From Pseudomonadota bacterium (GTDB taxonomy: Bacteria > Cyanobacteriota > Vampirovibrionia > LMEP-6097), in contig RFQS01000126.1 of the NCBI GenBank assembly GCA_009924885.1, positions 1-6,496 on the forward strand: a stretch of DNA of 6,496 nt. Reading direction: 5' to 3'. Below, piece by piece: positions 1 to 5,774 of this stretch. Each line of letters opens with the position of its first letter. The stretch's first letter is position 1. The position numbers were made by a program, and so were the translations under genes. The notes beneath the pieces are model-generated. The model was not told the origin of the DNA. It saw only the letters and a list, made by a program, of their open reading frames with translations, and searched no databases.

Positions 1-1
1 T

Positions 2-619
2 AAACAAGGTTTTTTAGATGGTGCTTATTTCCCTGCTTTATTTCAGTCCTCTAAACGAGTGCTCATAGGCTATTTCACCGCAGTTATCATAGGAAGCATT
101 TTAGGCTTAGCTATTTCACGCTTTAAACAGCTCAGCAACAGCATCGGAGAAAGCCTAACAGCTTTACAATCAATTCCAAGTGTAGCTTGGGTTCCTTTAG
201 CATTGCTTTGGTTTGGGATCTCCGAGTCAGCTGTCTTATTTATAGTTATCCTAGAAGCTTTTATCCCATGCTCACTTGGTGTGCAGAACGCTGTAAAAAA
301 TATTCCTCCTAAATTAATACTAGCTGGACGCTCGCTTGGATGCGAATCCTTTGATCTCTATAAACGTATTATAATTCCAGCGATACTTCCTCAGTTAATT
401 AGTAGCTTGAGACTTAGCTGGGCATTTGCTTGGCGAGCGTTAATAGCTGGAGAATTATTCATTAATGGCTCTGGCTTAGGTCAGACCTTAGAGCTTGGTA
501 GAAGCCTCTCTGATATGTCAGAAGTAATTGCTATGATGTTGATCATCGCCGTAATTGGCTATGTCGCCGATAATATTGTATTTAGAAAACTAGAGGAAAG
601 CGTAAATCATTATTCTTAA
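2..619 (+). CDS. ABC transporter permease, NitT/TauT (SsuC/TauC) family, 5'-truncated by window
   Basis: Inner-membrane permease subunit of an importer of the nitrate/sulfonate/taurine class. The frame is open to the left edge, so the GTG at 59 is probably internal: the residues before it (KQGFLDGAYFPALFQSSKR) fit the usual lead-in to the first core membrane helix. About 205 residues are visible of a typical 250-260. Hydrophobic helices are seen in VLIGYFTAVIIGSILGLAI, around PLALLWFGI and AVLFIVILEAF, and in VIAMMLIIAVIGYVA near the end. The cytoplasmic EAA loop that docks on the ATPase spans about 320-394 (AGRSLG, then IIIPAILPQ), followed by the family-typical AWRALIAGELF and GSGLGQTLELGR. 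The ATPase gene follows after 39 bp. The binding protein is not in the window, so the substrate (sulfonate, nitrate, thiamine precursor or other) cannot be called. Confidence 0.92.
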   Translation, partial: KQGFLDGAYFPALFQSSKRVLIGYFTAVIIGSILGLAISRFKQLSNSIGESLTALQSIPSVAWVPLALLWFGISESAVLFIVILEAFIPCSLGVQNAVKNIPPKLILAGRSLGCESFDLYKRIIIPAILPQLISSLRLSWAFAWRALIAGELFINGSGLGQTLELGRSLSDMSEVIAMMLIIAVIGYVADNIVFRKLEESVNHYS

Positions 620-658
620 TTTCACTTAACTTTAAATTATTCGCTCACTAATACGACG

Positions 659-1465
659 ATGCTAAAAATAGATAAATTAAATTTAAAATTCAAGTCGAAT
701 GGTTTCACGAAAAATCTTTTTAATGATTTTGACCTATGTATAGATAAAGGAGAATTTATTTGCATACTCGGCCCTTCAGGGTGCGGTAAAAGCTCTCTTC
801 TAAACATTCTAGCTGGGTTTGAGAAAAGCTACACTGGCGCAGTTTTACTTAATGGTGAAAAAATTTTAAAGCCAGATATTAAAAGAGCCATAGTTTTTCA
901 GGATTATGCATTATTCCCGTGGCTAAATGTAATTGAGAATGTCAGCTTCGGCTTAAAAAAGGAAATCCCTAATCGCCAAGAATGTTTTATGCAAGCCATT
1001 CGCTATCTTGAGTTAGTCGATTTAGTAGAACACTCTAGGGCACGAATTCATGAGATTTCTGGTGGCATGCAGCAGCGAGTAGCCATAGCTAGAGCTTTAG
1101 CCGTACGACCTGAAATCCTTTTATTAGATGAGCCTCTCGGAGCTTTAGATGATTGGTCGCGTAGAAATTTGCAGAATGAATTAATTAAGATCTGGACAGA
1201 ACTTCAGCAGACCATATTATTTGTTACGCATAGCGTAGATGAAGCTCTCTTACTTGCTAGCAGAATAGTAGTCATGAATATTAACAGTGAAAAAGTTTTA
1301 GATATTCAGCTAAAAGCAGAGCATCCGCGAAAATTAGATCATCCTGAAAGTATTAAAATACGCCTTCTAATTAAAGAGGCTCTCAGCCAGAAGCTTAAAA
1401 AAAATATCAAGGACAAGAGTTCTCACTTTAGTGCAAATGATAATACTTTTGACCCTATTATTTAA
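659..1465 (+). CDS. ABC transporter ATP-binding protein, NitT/TauT (SsuB/TauB) family
   Basis: Cytoplasmic ATPase that powers the importer whose permease gene lies just upstream. It has 268 residues, normal to slightly long for the family. Visible motifs are Walker A GPSGCGKSS (38-46), the Q-loop VFQDYALFPW with Q81, signature ISGGMQQR (133-140, Ile in place of the usual Leu), Walker B ILLLDEP (153-159), D-loop GALD (161-164) and the switch His in FVTHS (H191). LFPWLNVIENV after the Q-loop is characteristic of nitrate/sulfonate/taurine ATPases. The last 40 or so residues are a polar, lysine-rich tail without recognised domain. The ATG at 659 fits the family N-terminus, but no Shine-Dalgarno sequence precedes it. 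The gene probably depends on the upstream transcript. The 111 bp that follow separate it from the next transcription unit. Confidence 0.95.
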   Translation: MLKIDKLNLKFKSNGFTKNLFNDFDLCIDKGEFICILGPSGCGKSSLLNILAGFEKSYTGAVLLNGEKILKPDIKRAIVFQDYALFPWLNVIENVSFGLKKEIPNRQECFMQAIRYLELVDLVEHSRARIHEISGGMQQRVAIARALAVRPEILLLDEPLGALDDWSRRNLQNELIKIWTELQQTILFVTHSVDEALLLASRIVVMNINSEKVLDIQLKAEHPRKLDHPESIKIRLLIKEALSQKLKKNIKDKSSHFSANDNTFDPII

Positions 1466-1560
1466 GTATCCGCTGGGAATGGAAGCTTTGCTTATTTTTG
1501 GACTCGGATCATGAATCAATAAGTCTTTTACGAATAGATTAAATACCTAATTTCAGAGAC

Positions 1561-1569
1561 TGATATAAT
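1561..1569 (+). promoter_or_regulatory. extended -10 promoter for the flavodoxin-aroA operon
   Basis: TGATATAAT is a perfect extended -10 element (TG, one base, TATAAT at 1564-1569). No good -35 hexamer sits 16-18 bp upstream; the nearest is TTAAAT at 1539-1544, 3/6 matches with a 19-bp spacer. Extended -10 promoters often work without a -35. Normal initiation 6-8 nt past the hexamer falls on or next to the ATG at 1577, which has no Shine-Dalgarno, so the transcript is predicted to be leaderless or nearly so. The sequence match is direct; the start site is inferred. Confidence 0.6.
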
Positions 1570-1576
1570 TTAGCTT

Positions 1577-2023
1577 ATGGGTAAAAAAATCACTGTTCTA
1601 TACGGCACCGAGACTGGTAATTCCGAGTCACTCGCAGATGAATTTGCGAAAGCCGCTAAAGCTAAGGGACACGATGTCGAACTATCGGCAGCTTCGCAAA
1701 AAAACATCAGCGATTTAAAATCTATCGAAAACTGTGTCGTAGTTATTTCCACTTGGGGAGACGGTGACGCACCCGCGGATGCAGAAAAATTCTGCGAAAC
1801 CCTTTATACAGCAGAAGAAGATGAAGTGAAATTAGATAAATTACGTTTTCATATTTTAGCTCTAGGAGATAAAAGCTATGTAGATTTCTGTGGCTGTGGC
1901 CGCAGACTAGATGGTCACCTAGAAAGACTTGGTGCGACTAGATTTTTAGCTAGAAAAGATTTAGATACTGATTTTCAAGATCATTTTTCTGCATGGAAAG
2001 ATGAGGTTTTGAAAAATGTCTAA
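1577..2023 (+). CDS. short flavodoxin-like protein (CysJ/diflavin-reductase FMN domain type)
   Basis: Probable FMN-binding electron carrier of 148 residues, a single flavodoxin domain without the FAD/NADPH reductase module of CysJ or cytochrome P450 reductase. The phosphate-binding loop is YGTETGNSE (9-17). The second flavin loop is STWGDGDAPADAEKF (58-72), with W60 placed to stack on the isoalloxazine ring. The third is ALGDKSYVDFCGCGRRLD (95-112), the pattern seen in sulfite reductase flavoproteins rather than classical FldA, followed by a typical LGA...D.D..F..W C-terminus. C105 and C107 form an unusual CxC in the third loop. The ATG lies 8 nt after an excellent -10 hexamer and lacks a ribosome-binding site. 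The last 8 bp overlap aroA, implying co-transcription and probable coupling. The redox partner is unknown. Confidence 0.9.
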   Translation: MGKKITVLYGTETGNSESLADEFAKAAKAKGHDVELSAASQKNISDLKSIENCVVVISTWGDGDAPADAEKFCETLYTAEEDEVKLDKLRFHILALGDKSYVDFCGCGRRLDGHLERLGATRFLARKDLDTDFQDHFSAWKDEVLKNV

Positions 2024-3350
2024 TCCCATAATTAATAAACAGAGAGTTTTTAAAAAAACCATAAAAATTCCTGGCGATAAATCGATTTCACATCGTTCTA
2101 TTATCCTTGGCTCTATCGCTAAGGGAAAGACAGAAATAACTAATTTCTTAAACGGTGAAGATTGCATATGCACCCAAAAAGCCTTTGAGAGCTTAGGTGT
2201 CGAAATAGAAACTAATTTTCATGACCCCGAGAATCCCATCGTAAAAATTCACGGAAAAGGCATAGAATTTTTAAGAGCTCCGAATAATGATATTTATTTA
2301 GGTAATTCTGGAACTGGAATGCGTTTACTTGCGGGATTATTCTCTGGACTGAATTTTAAATCAGTTCTCACTGGTGATGAATCACTCAGCTCTAGACCGA
2401 TGAAAAGAGTTATAGATCCACTGTCTTTAATGGGGGCAAATATAGAGTCTTCTGAAGGCAAGGCTCCGCTTATCATTCACGGCACATCTAATTTAAAAGG
2501 TATTAGCTATAAGTCACCCGTCTCATCAGCTCAAGTGAAATCCTCTCTATTACTAGCTGGTTTAAATGCAGATGGTGTAACCACTATCATTGAGCCAGAA
2601 AAATCTAGAGATCACTCAGAACGAATGCTTGATTATTTCCAGTCTCCTATCTCTTATCATCATGGCAGCCTAGAAGTGAGCATCAGAAGACCAGAAAAGC
2701 CACTCCAAGCACAGAGAGTAAAAGTCCCTGGTGACATATCTAGTGCTAGTTTCTTTATGGTCGCAGCAGCGATAGTAGAAGATGCTGAAGTCGAACTATT
2801 AAATGTCGGCATAAACCCTACTCGCACTGGCATTATTGATGTGCTCACGATGATGAATGTCGATTTTAGTATTCACAATCTTCGAGAAGAAGGCAAGGAG
2901 CCTATCGCAGACATCATAGTAAAAAGCTCTAATATAAAAGCGTGTGAGATAAGCGGAGATATTATTCCTCGCCTTATTGATGAGATTCCAGTTATAGCTA
3001 TTCTTGCAGCTCAAGCTCAAGGCACTACTGTTATTAAAAACGCTGAAGAGCTTAAAGTTAAAGAATCTAACAGAATAGCCACTACCGTGAAGATGCTTAA
3101 AGGGCTTGGCGTAAATGTCGAAGAGACTGATGATGGAATGATCATTGAAGGTCTTGCGGGAAGAGATTTCCCTGGGGGTGATGCTTCGATAGTAGTTATA
3201 GATAGCAAAGGAGATCATCGTATTGCCATGAGTTCAGCTATCGCAGGCTTGCATTCAGCGAAACCTGTAGAAATATTAAAAAGCGAATTCGTGAACACTT
3301 CATTTCCCAGTTTCTTTAAGTATTTGGGCTTAAGTGATGTGCTAAGATAA
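2016..3350 (+). CDS. aroA: 3-phosphoshikimate 1-carboxyvinyltransferase (EPSP synthase)
   Basis: Joins shikimate 3-phosphate and PEP to give 5-enolpyruvylshikimate 3-phosphate, the sixth step of the shikimate pathway, in the cytoplasm. It has 444 residues, full length. Substrate-site motifs are GDKSISHR (20-27), LGNSGTGMRLLAGL (95-108), SLSSRPMKR (123-131), SSAQVKSSLLLAGL (170-183), RLIDEIPV (319-326, catalytic Asp region), KVKESNR (347-353) and GDHRIAM (399-405). Leu104 replaces the Pro of E. coli-type enzymes, and the C-terminal TSFPSFF lacks the Lys of the E. coli KTFPDYF motif. These and the SAQVKS block place it with the class II-like group (Bacillus, cyanobacteria, Agrobacterium). The glycine equivalent to E. 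coli G96 is present (G99), unlike the Ala of CP4. GAGG at 2003-2006 precedes the ATG by 9 nt, inside the end of the flavodoxin gene. Confidence 0.97.
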   Translation: MSNPIINKQRVFKKTIKIPGDKSISHRSIILGSIAKGKTEITNFLNGEDCICTQKAFESLGVEIETNFHDPENPIVKIHGKGIEFLRAPNNDIYLGNSGTGMRLLAGLFSGLNFKSVLTGDESLSSRPMKRVIDPLSLMGANIESSEGKAPLIIHGTSNLKGISYKSPVSSAQVKSSLLLAGLNADGVTTIIEPEKSRDHSERMLDYFQSPISYHHGSLEVSIRRPEKPLQAQRVKVPGDISSASFFMVAAAIVEDAEVELLNVGINPTRTGIIDVLTMMNVDFSIHNLREEGKEPIADIIVKSSNIKACEISGDIIPRLIDEIPVIAILAAQAQGTTVIKNAEELKVKESNRIATTVKMLKGLGVNVEETDDGMIIEGLAGRDFPGGDASIVVIDSKGDHRIAMSSAIAGLHSAKPVEILKSEFVNTSFPSFFKYLGLSDVLR

Positions 3351-3358
3351 TTTTTTCC

Positions 3359-3362
3359 GAGG
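3359..3362 (+). promoter_or_regulatory. ribosome-binding site of the 33-codon ORF
   Basis: GAGG lies 7 nt before the ATG at 3370, in the 19-bp gap after the aroA stop codon. It is among the best-placed Shine-Dalgarno sequences in the window and is a main reason to accept the small ORF as translated. Confidence 0.7.
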
Positions 3363-3369
3363 TTGTAAG

Positions 3370-3471
3370 ATGTCTAAAAAGATTAACCCTGATAAACAGC
3401 AAGCTGGCGTAAAAAGAGCAGCAAAACTACTTAAGAGAAAACAGAAGAAAGCTAAATCAGCCAAAGCTTGA
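3370..3471 (+). CDS. small lysine-rich protein, 33 residues, unknown function
   Basis: Unrecognised small protein beginning MSKKINPDKQQAGVKRAAK and ending in KSAKA. It has 11 Lys and 2 Arg against a single Asp, so it is strongly cationic. The middle (about residues 12-29) could form a basic amphipathic helix. There is no signal peptide, Cys or membrane segment. Support for it being real is a well-spaced GAGG 7 nt upstream, its snug fit between aroA (19 bp before) and the aminotransferase, and its TGA overlapping the TTG start of that gene as TTGA. Such composition usually means nucleic-acid or ribosome contact, but that is inference only. It could also be mainly a translated leader that couples expression of the next gene. 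It does not match the small ribosomal proteins I know, such as bL36 or bTHX. Confidence 0.72.
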   Translation: MSKKINPDKQQAGVKRAAKLLKRKQKKAKSAKA

Positions 3472-4709
3472 GAGTACCTTTACTAGACCTGCCCGCTCAG
3501 TACCAACAGATTCAAGACCAAGTTGAGCCTGTTGTTCTTGATGTTTTGCGCAGTGGTAACTATATTATGGGAGAGCAGGTTAAGTCGTTTGAACTTAAGG
3601 CTGCTGAGTACCTTTCAGTAAAACATGCTATTTCCTGTGCAAATGGCTCAGATGCGCTTTATATATCATTACTCGCTTTAGATATTAAAGCTGGTGACGA
3701 AGTTATTACTACTCCATTCACTTATATTGCAAGCTCAGAGTCCATAGACCAAGCTGGAGCAACTCCAGTATTTGCAGATATAGATTTAAAAACTTTTAAT
3801 ATAGACCCTAAAAGACTTAGAGAAAAAATTAACTCTAAAACTAAAGCTATAATTATTGTTCACTTATTCGGCCAATGCTGCCCGATGGATGAAATACTAT
3901 CCATTGCTCAAGAGTATAATTTAAAAATCATTGAAGACACCGCTCAAGCCTTTGGTGCGACTTACAGCAGTTTAAATAACGCAGAAATTGGAGTTCCGCT
4001 GCACGCCCCTAATAATTTTAATAAAGCTAAAGCTGGCACTATGGGTGACATTGGGACTTTCAGCTTTTATCCGACCAAAAATCTTTCCTGTGCTGGAGAT
4101 GGTGGTTTAATCTGCACTAATTCAGATGAGCTTGCTAAAAGACTTAGACGAATTAAAGCTCATGGTTCTGAGCGTAGGTATTATCACTTAGAGCTTGGCG
4201 TAAACAGCAGGTTAGATGAAATTCAGGCTGCTATCTTAAATATAAAAATTGATTTAATTGATAAGTGGAACAAGCAACGCATGATTAATGCGGAACTTTA
4301 CTTTAAAGAACTCGCAGAGCTTGAAGCAGAGGAATTTATAAAGTTACCAAAGATCGCGGATTATAGTTCGCATATTTTTCATCAGTTCAGTATCCTCGTT
4401 GGCACTCATTTAGAGGATTCTAGTAAATTAAGAGATCAGCTTAAAGAGTTTCTAGCATCTCATGAAATAGGTTCTGAGATTTACTATCCAGTTGCCTTAC
4501 ATTTACAAGAAGTCTATAGGCACTTTAACTATAAGCCTTTCGACTATCCTAATGCAAGAAAAGCCTCTCACTCAGTACTTTCCATACCAGTACATCCAGA
4601 GTTAAATCAAGAACAGATTTTCTTTGTCTGCCAGGCTCTTAAAGAATTTTTCAAGCAGAATAAAAATACATTAAAAGCAGATGCTATGACTAAATCATTA
4701 AGTCATTAA
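3468..4709 (+). CDS. DegT/DnrJ/EryC1 family PLP-dependent aminotransferase
   Basis: Fold-type I PLP enzyme of the sugar-aminotransferase family, which typically transfers an amino group to a nucleotide-linked keto sugar for surface polysaccharide or antibiotic sugars. It has 413 residues. The N-terminus MRVPLLDLPAQYQQI and RSGNYIMGEQVKSFE (28-42) are diagnostic. CANGSDAL (57-64) binds the cofactor phosphate, EDTAQAFGA (156-164) supplies the ring-contacting Asp157 and Gln160, and SFYPTKNLS (199-207) holds the Schiff-base lysine K204. GVNSRLDEIQAA (244-255) completes the active site. Between Y166 and G193 the connecting loop is about 17 residues longer than the short form usual in this family. 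The start is TTG, overlapping the small ORF's TGA; the next Met is residue 34, which would remove conserved sequence. No other sugar gene is in the window, so the substrate is unknown. Confidence 0.93.
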   Translation: MRVPLLDLPAQYQQIQDQVEPVVLDVLRSGNYIMGEQVKSFELKAAEYLSVKHAISCANGSDALYISLLALDIKAGDEVITTPFTYIASSESIDQAGATPVFADIDLKTFNIDPKRLREKINSKTKAIIIVHLFGQCCPMDEILSIAQEYNLKIIEDTAQAFGATYSSLNNAEIGVPLHAPNNFNKAKAGTMGDIGTFSFYPTKNLSCAGDGGLICTNSDELAKRLRRIKAHGSERRYYHLELGVNSRLDEIQAAILNIKIDLIDKWNKQRMINAELYFKELAELEAEEFIKLPKIADYSSHIFHQFSILVGTHLEDSSKLRDQLKEFLASHEIGSEIYYPVALHLQEVYRHFNYKPFDYPNARKASHSVLSIPVHPELNQEQIFFVCQALKEFFKQNKNTLKADAMTKSLSH

Positions 4710-4711
4710 CG

Positions 4712-4750
4712 AGACCGCTGCTCAACTCCATTCTCTGCATTTTCGTCGTC
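4712..4750 (-). repeat. 39-bp interspersed direct repeat, copy 1 (intergenic)
   Basis: Matches 5056-5094 at 35 of 39 positions in the same orientation without gaps. It occupies almost all of the 43 bp between the stop codons of the convergent aminotransferase and acetyltransferase genes. Read on the minus strand it could encode DDENAENGVEQRS, but this frame is not that of the acetyltransferase and lies past its stop. ATTAA lies 2 bp to its left and also directly left of copy 2. No convincing internal palindrome is seen. Confidence 0.85.
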
Positions 4751-4752
4751 CT

Positions 4753-5268
4753 CTACAAACGCTTTATTAAAGCGTTTTCATTACAGGCACCATAAAAAGG
4801 ACAGACCACGCACTCTTTAAACACCTTCTCTGGGAGGCTTTGAATATCGACTAGATGATAGCCTATTTTTTCAAAAAATTTTATTTGATAAGTCAGTGCA
4901 AAAATAGTTTTTATTTGCATACTACGTGCCTCATTCTCACAGTCTTCCACCAACATTCGTCCCAAGCCATGTCCATGAAAAGCTTCATGAACAGCTAAGC
5001 TTTTAACTTCAGCTAGCTGATTTGTAAAAATATCAAGATGAGCACAGGCAATTAAAGACCGCTGCACAACTCCATTTTCTGCGTTTTCGTTGTCATCATC
5101 CTTACTTATCTTATAAATAACTCTAAAATCTCTTATCTGCCTGTACAGCTGATCTTTAGTTTTAGGTAATAATAATTTACGCAATGCAAAAAAATCTAGA
5201 AGTGCAAAAATAGCATCCACGTCATCAACAGAAGCTCTTTTTAAAATGAATTCCGAACTAGATTTCAC
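4753..5268 (-). CDS. GNAT family N-acetyltransferase, short ArgA-like (possible N-acetylglutamate synthase)
   Basis: Acetyl-CoA-dependent N-acetyltransferase of 171 residues. Motif A is LAVHEAFHGHGLGRMLVED (91-109), where H98-G-H-G101-L-G103 forms the CoA pyrophosphate loop. FALTYQIKFFEKIGY (123-137) and the C-terminus ECVVCPFYGACNENAL with C153, C156 and C162 resemble short ArgA-like proteins (typically FALTYQ..FFE..G and C..CP...C.E.A). That makes glutamate acetylation for arginine synthesis the best guess, though no arginine genes are nearby. Residues 59-71 (DNENAENGVVQRS) are encoded by repeat copy 2 and interrupt the expected beta-hairpin between RVIYKISKDD and LIACAHL. The GTG start at 5268 has no ribosome-binding site and abuts a terminator T-tract; an in-frame stop at 5290-5292 blocks extension, and later starts would cut into the first beta strand. 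Start confidence is modest. Confidence 0.85.
   Translation of the reverse strand: MKSSSEFILKRASVDDVDAIFALLDFFALRKLLLPKTKDQLYRQIRDFRVIYKISKDDDNENAENGVVQRSLIACAHLDIFTNQLAEVKSLAVHEAFHGHGLGRMLVEDCENEARSMQIKTIFALTYQIKFFEKIGYHLVDIQSLPEKVFKECVVCPFYGACNENALIKRL
4757..4778 (+). terminator. possible intrinsic terminator for the aminotransferase operon
   Basis: Inverted repeat AAACGCTTTA / TAAAGCGTTT (4757-4766 and 4768-4777), realistically about 8-9 bp of stem with a 3-5 nt loop, ending in a short run of four T (4775-4778). It lies 47 bp past the aminotransferase stop and inside the last codons of the convergent acetyltransferase gene. The stem has only three G-C pairs and the T-run is short, so termination may be weak. 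On the minus strand there is no T-run after it. Confidence 0.4.
5056..5094 (-). repeat. 39-bp interspersed direct repeat, copy 2 (in frame inside the acetyltransferase gene)
   Basis: Matches copy 1 (4712-4750) at 35 of 39 positions. On the minus strand it covers codons 59-71 of the acetyltransferase exactly, with both ends on codon boundaries, and encodes DNENAENGVVQRS. Of the four differences from copy 1, two are silent in this frame. Removing the 39 bp would leave KISKDD joined to LIACAHL, a normal short beta-turn for the GNAT fold, which is why insertion is more likely than chance similarity. Confidence 0.85.
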
Positions 5269-5315
5269 AAAAATAAAAAAAGACCATACTCAGGGGGGGG
5301 GAGAAGTATGGTCTT
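5269..5315 (-). terminator. intrinsic terminator of the rpoA-rplQ operon
   Basis: A perfect 11-bp stem, AAGACCATACT (5280-5290) with AGTATGGTCTT (5305-5315), encloses a 14-nt loop holding nine consecutive G on the plus strand. On the minus strand the stem is followed by TTTTTTTATTTTT (with the last T of the stem included), a classic strong intrinsic terminator 66 bp past the rplQ stop. On the plus strand the downstream tract (ATCTTTATTTTA) is weaker, and no plus-strand gene needs it. The T-tract ends directly at the acetyltransferase GTG. Confidence 0.85.
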
Positions 5316-5323
5316 ATCTTTAT

Positions 5324-5332
5324 TTTATAACA
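5324..5332 (-). promoter_or_regulatory. possible extended -10 promoter upstream of the acetyltransferase
   Basis: On the minus strand TGTTATAAA gives TG, one base, then TATAAA (5/6 of the -10 consensus). No recognisable -35 is at the right distance. Initiation would fall near 5317, just before the terminator stem, so a transcript from here would begin with that hairpin. AT-rich DNA yields such matches by chance, so confidence is low. Confidence 0.3.
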
Positions 5333-5380
5333 AAGGTTAATAATTTGCAGTATTTAGTTAAGAAATTAAATGAATTAAAT

Positions 5381-5731
5381 CTAAACTAACTGTAAAACAG
5401 CTAGCTGAGCGTTATCGCCTCTGCGCAAGCCGTTCTTAATAATTCTAGTATAACCAGAAGTCTGCTCTTTATATCTATCCACTACAGCATCAAAAAGATC
5501 TTGAACGACCGCTTTATCAAAAATAAAAGAAGCAGCTTGTCTTCTAGCGTGCAAGTCTCCTCTCTTCGCAAGAGTAATCACTTTCTCTATTTCTGGAGCA
5601 ACTGCTCTTGCATTTGCAAGTGTAGTATTAATCTGTTTTTCCCTCAATAAATTAGTAGCAAGAGCTCTAAGAGCAGCTTTACGCTGATCTGCCGCTCTAC
5701 CCATTCTTCTTTTCTTTCTTCTGTGTCTCAT
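5381..5731 (-). CDS. rplQ: 50S ribosomal protein L17 (bL17)
   Basis: Structural protein of the large ribosomal subunit that binds 23S rRNA near the exit tunnel. It has 116 residues, full length. It begins with the basic MRHRRKKRRMGRAADQRK and carries the conserved ITLAKRGDLHARRQA region, GYTRI (93-97) and RRGDNA (103-108), ending QLV. The ADQRKAALRAL block and the exact -LV terminus resemble cyanobacterial and plastid bL17 more than the proteobacterial form. The ATG is preceded by GAGGG on the minus strand (5741-5745) at 9-nt spacing. It follows rpoA by 43 bp in the standard rpoA-rplQ order, as the last gene of the operon, with an intrinsic terminator 66 bp downstream. The 112 bp from its stop to the acetyltransferase hold only that terminator and a doubtful promoter. 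Confidence 0.98.
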   Translation of the reverse strand: MRHRRKKRRMGRAADQRKAALRALATNLLREKQINTTLANARAVAPEIEKVITLAKRGDLHARRQAASFIFDKAVVQDLFDAVVDRYKEQTSGYTRIIKNGLRRGDNAQLAVLQLV

Positions 5732-5774
5732 TTCCTTTAACCCTCAAATATCTAAATTTTCAAAACTCAGAAAT

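Noticed and set aside
59..61. GTG at 59 as the start of the permease gene.
   Set aside because: The frame is open to the window edge and the upstream residues fit the family, so the gene starts outside the window.
1483..1499. AAGC-TTT-GCTT followed by ATTTTT after the ABC ATPase gene, as a terminator.
   Set aside because: The stem is only 4 bp with two G-C pairs, too weak to call even though its position is right.
1570..2173. Minus-strand open frames across the flavodoxin gene and the flavodoxin-aroA junction.
   Set aside because: They are antisense to two clearly conserved genes and have no recognisable product.
2799..3218. 139-codon open frame on the minus strand inside aroA.
   Set aside because: It is antisense to well-conserved aroA motifs, resembles no family I know and has no ribosome-binding site, so it is a frame shadow.
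3326..3356. CTTA...TAAG then a T-run at the end of aroA, as a terminator between aroA and the small ORF.
   Set aside because: A 4-bp A/T-rich stem with a 10-nt loop is not credible, and the close gene spacing argues for read-through.
3469..3471. TGA at the end of the small ORF as a recoded sense codon.
   Set aside because: Reading through gives only four more codons before TAG, and no in-frame TGA appears in any conserved gene here, so the standard code fits.
4712..5094. The two 39-bp repeats as a CRISPR array.
   Set aside because: There are only two copies about 300 bp apart, one lies inside a conserved gene, and no regular spacers exist.
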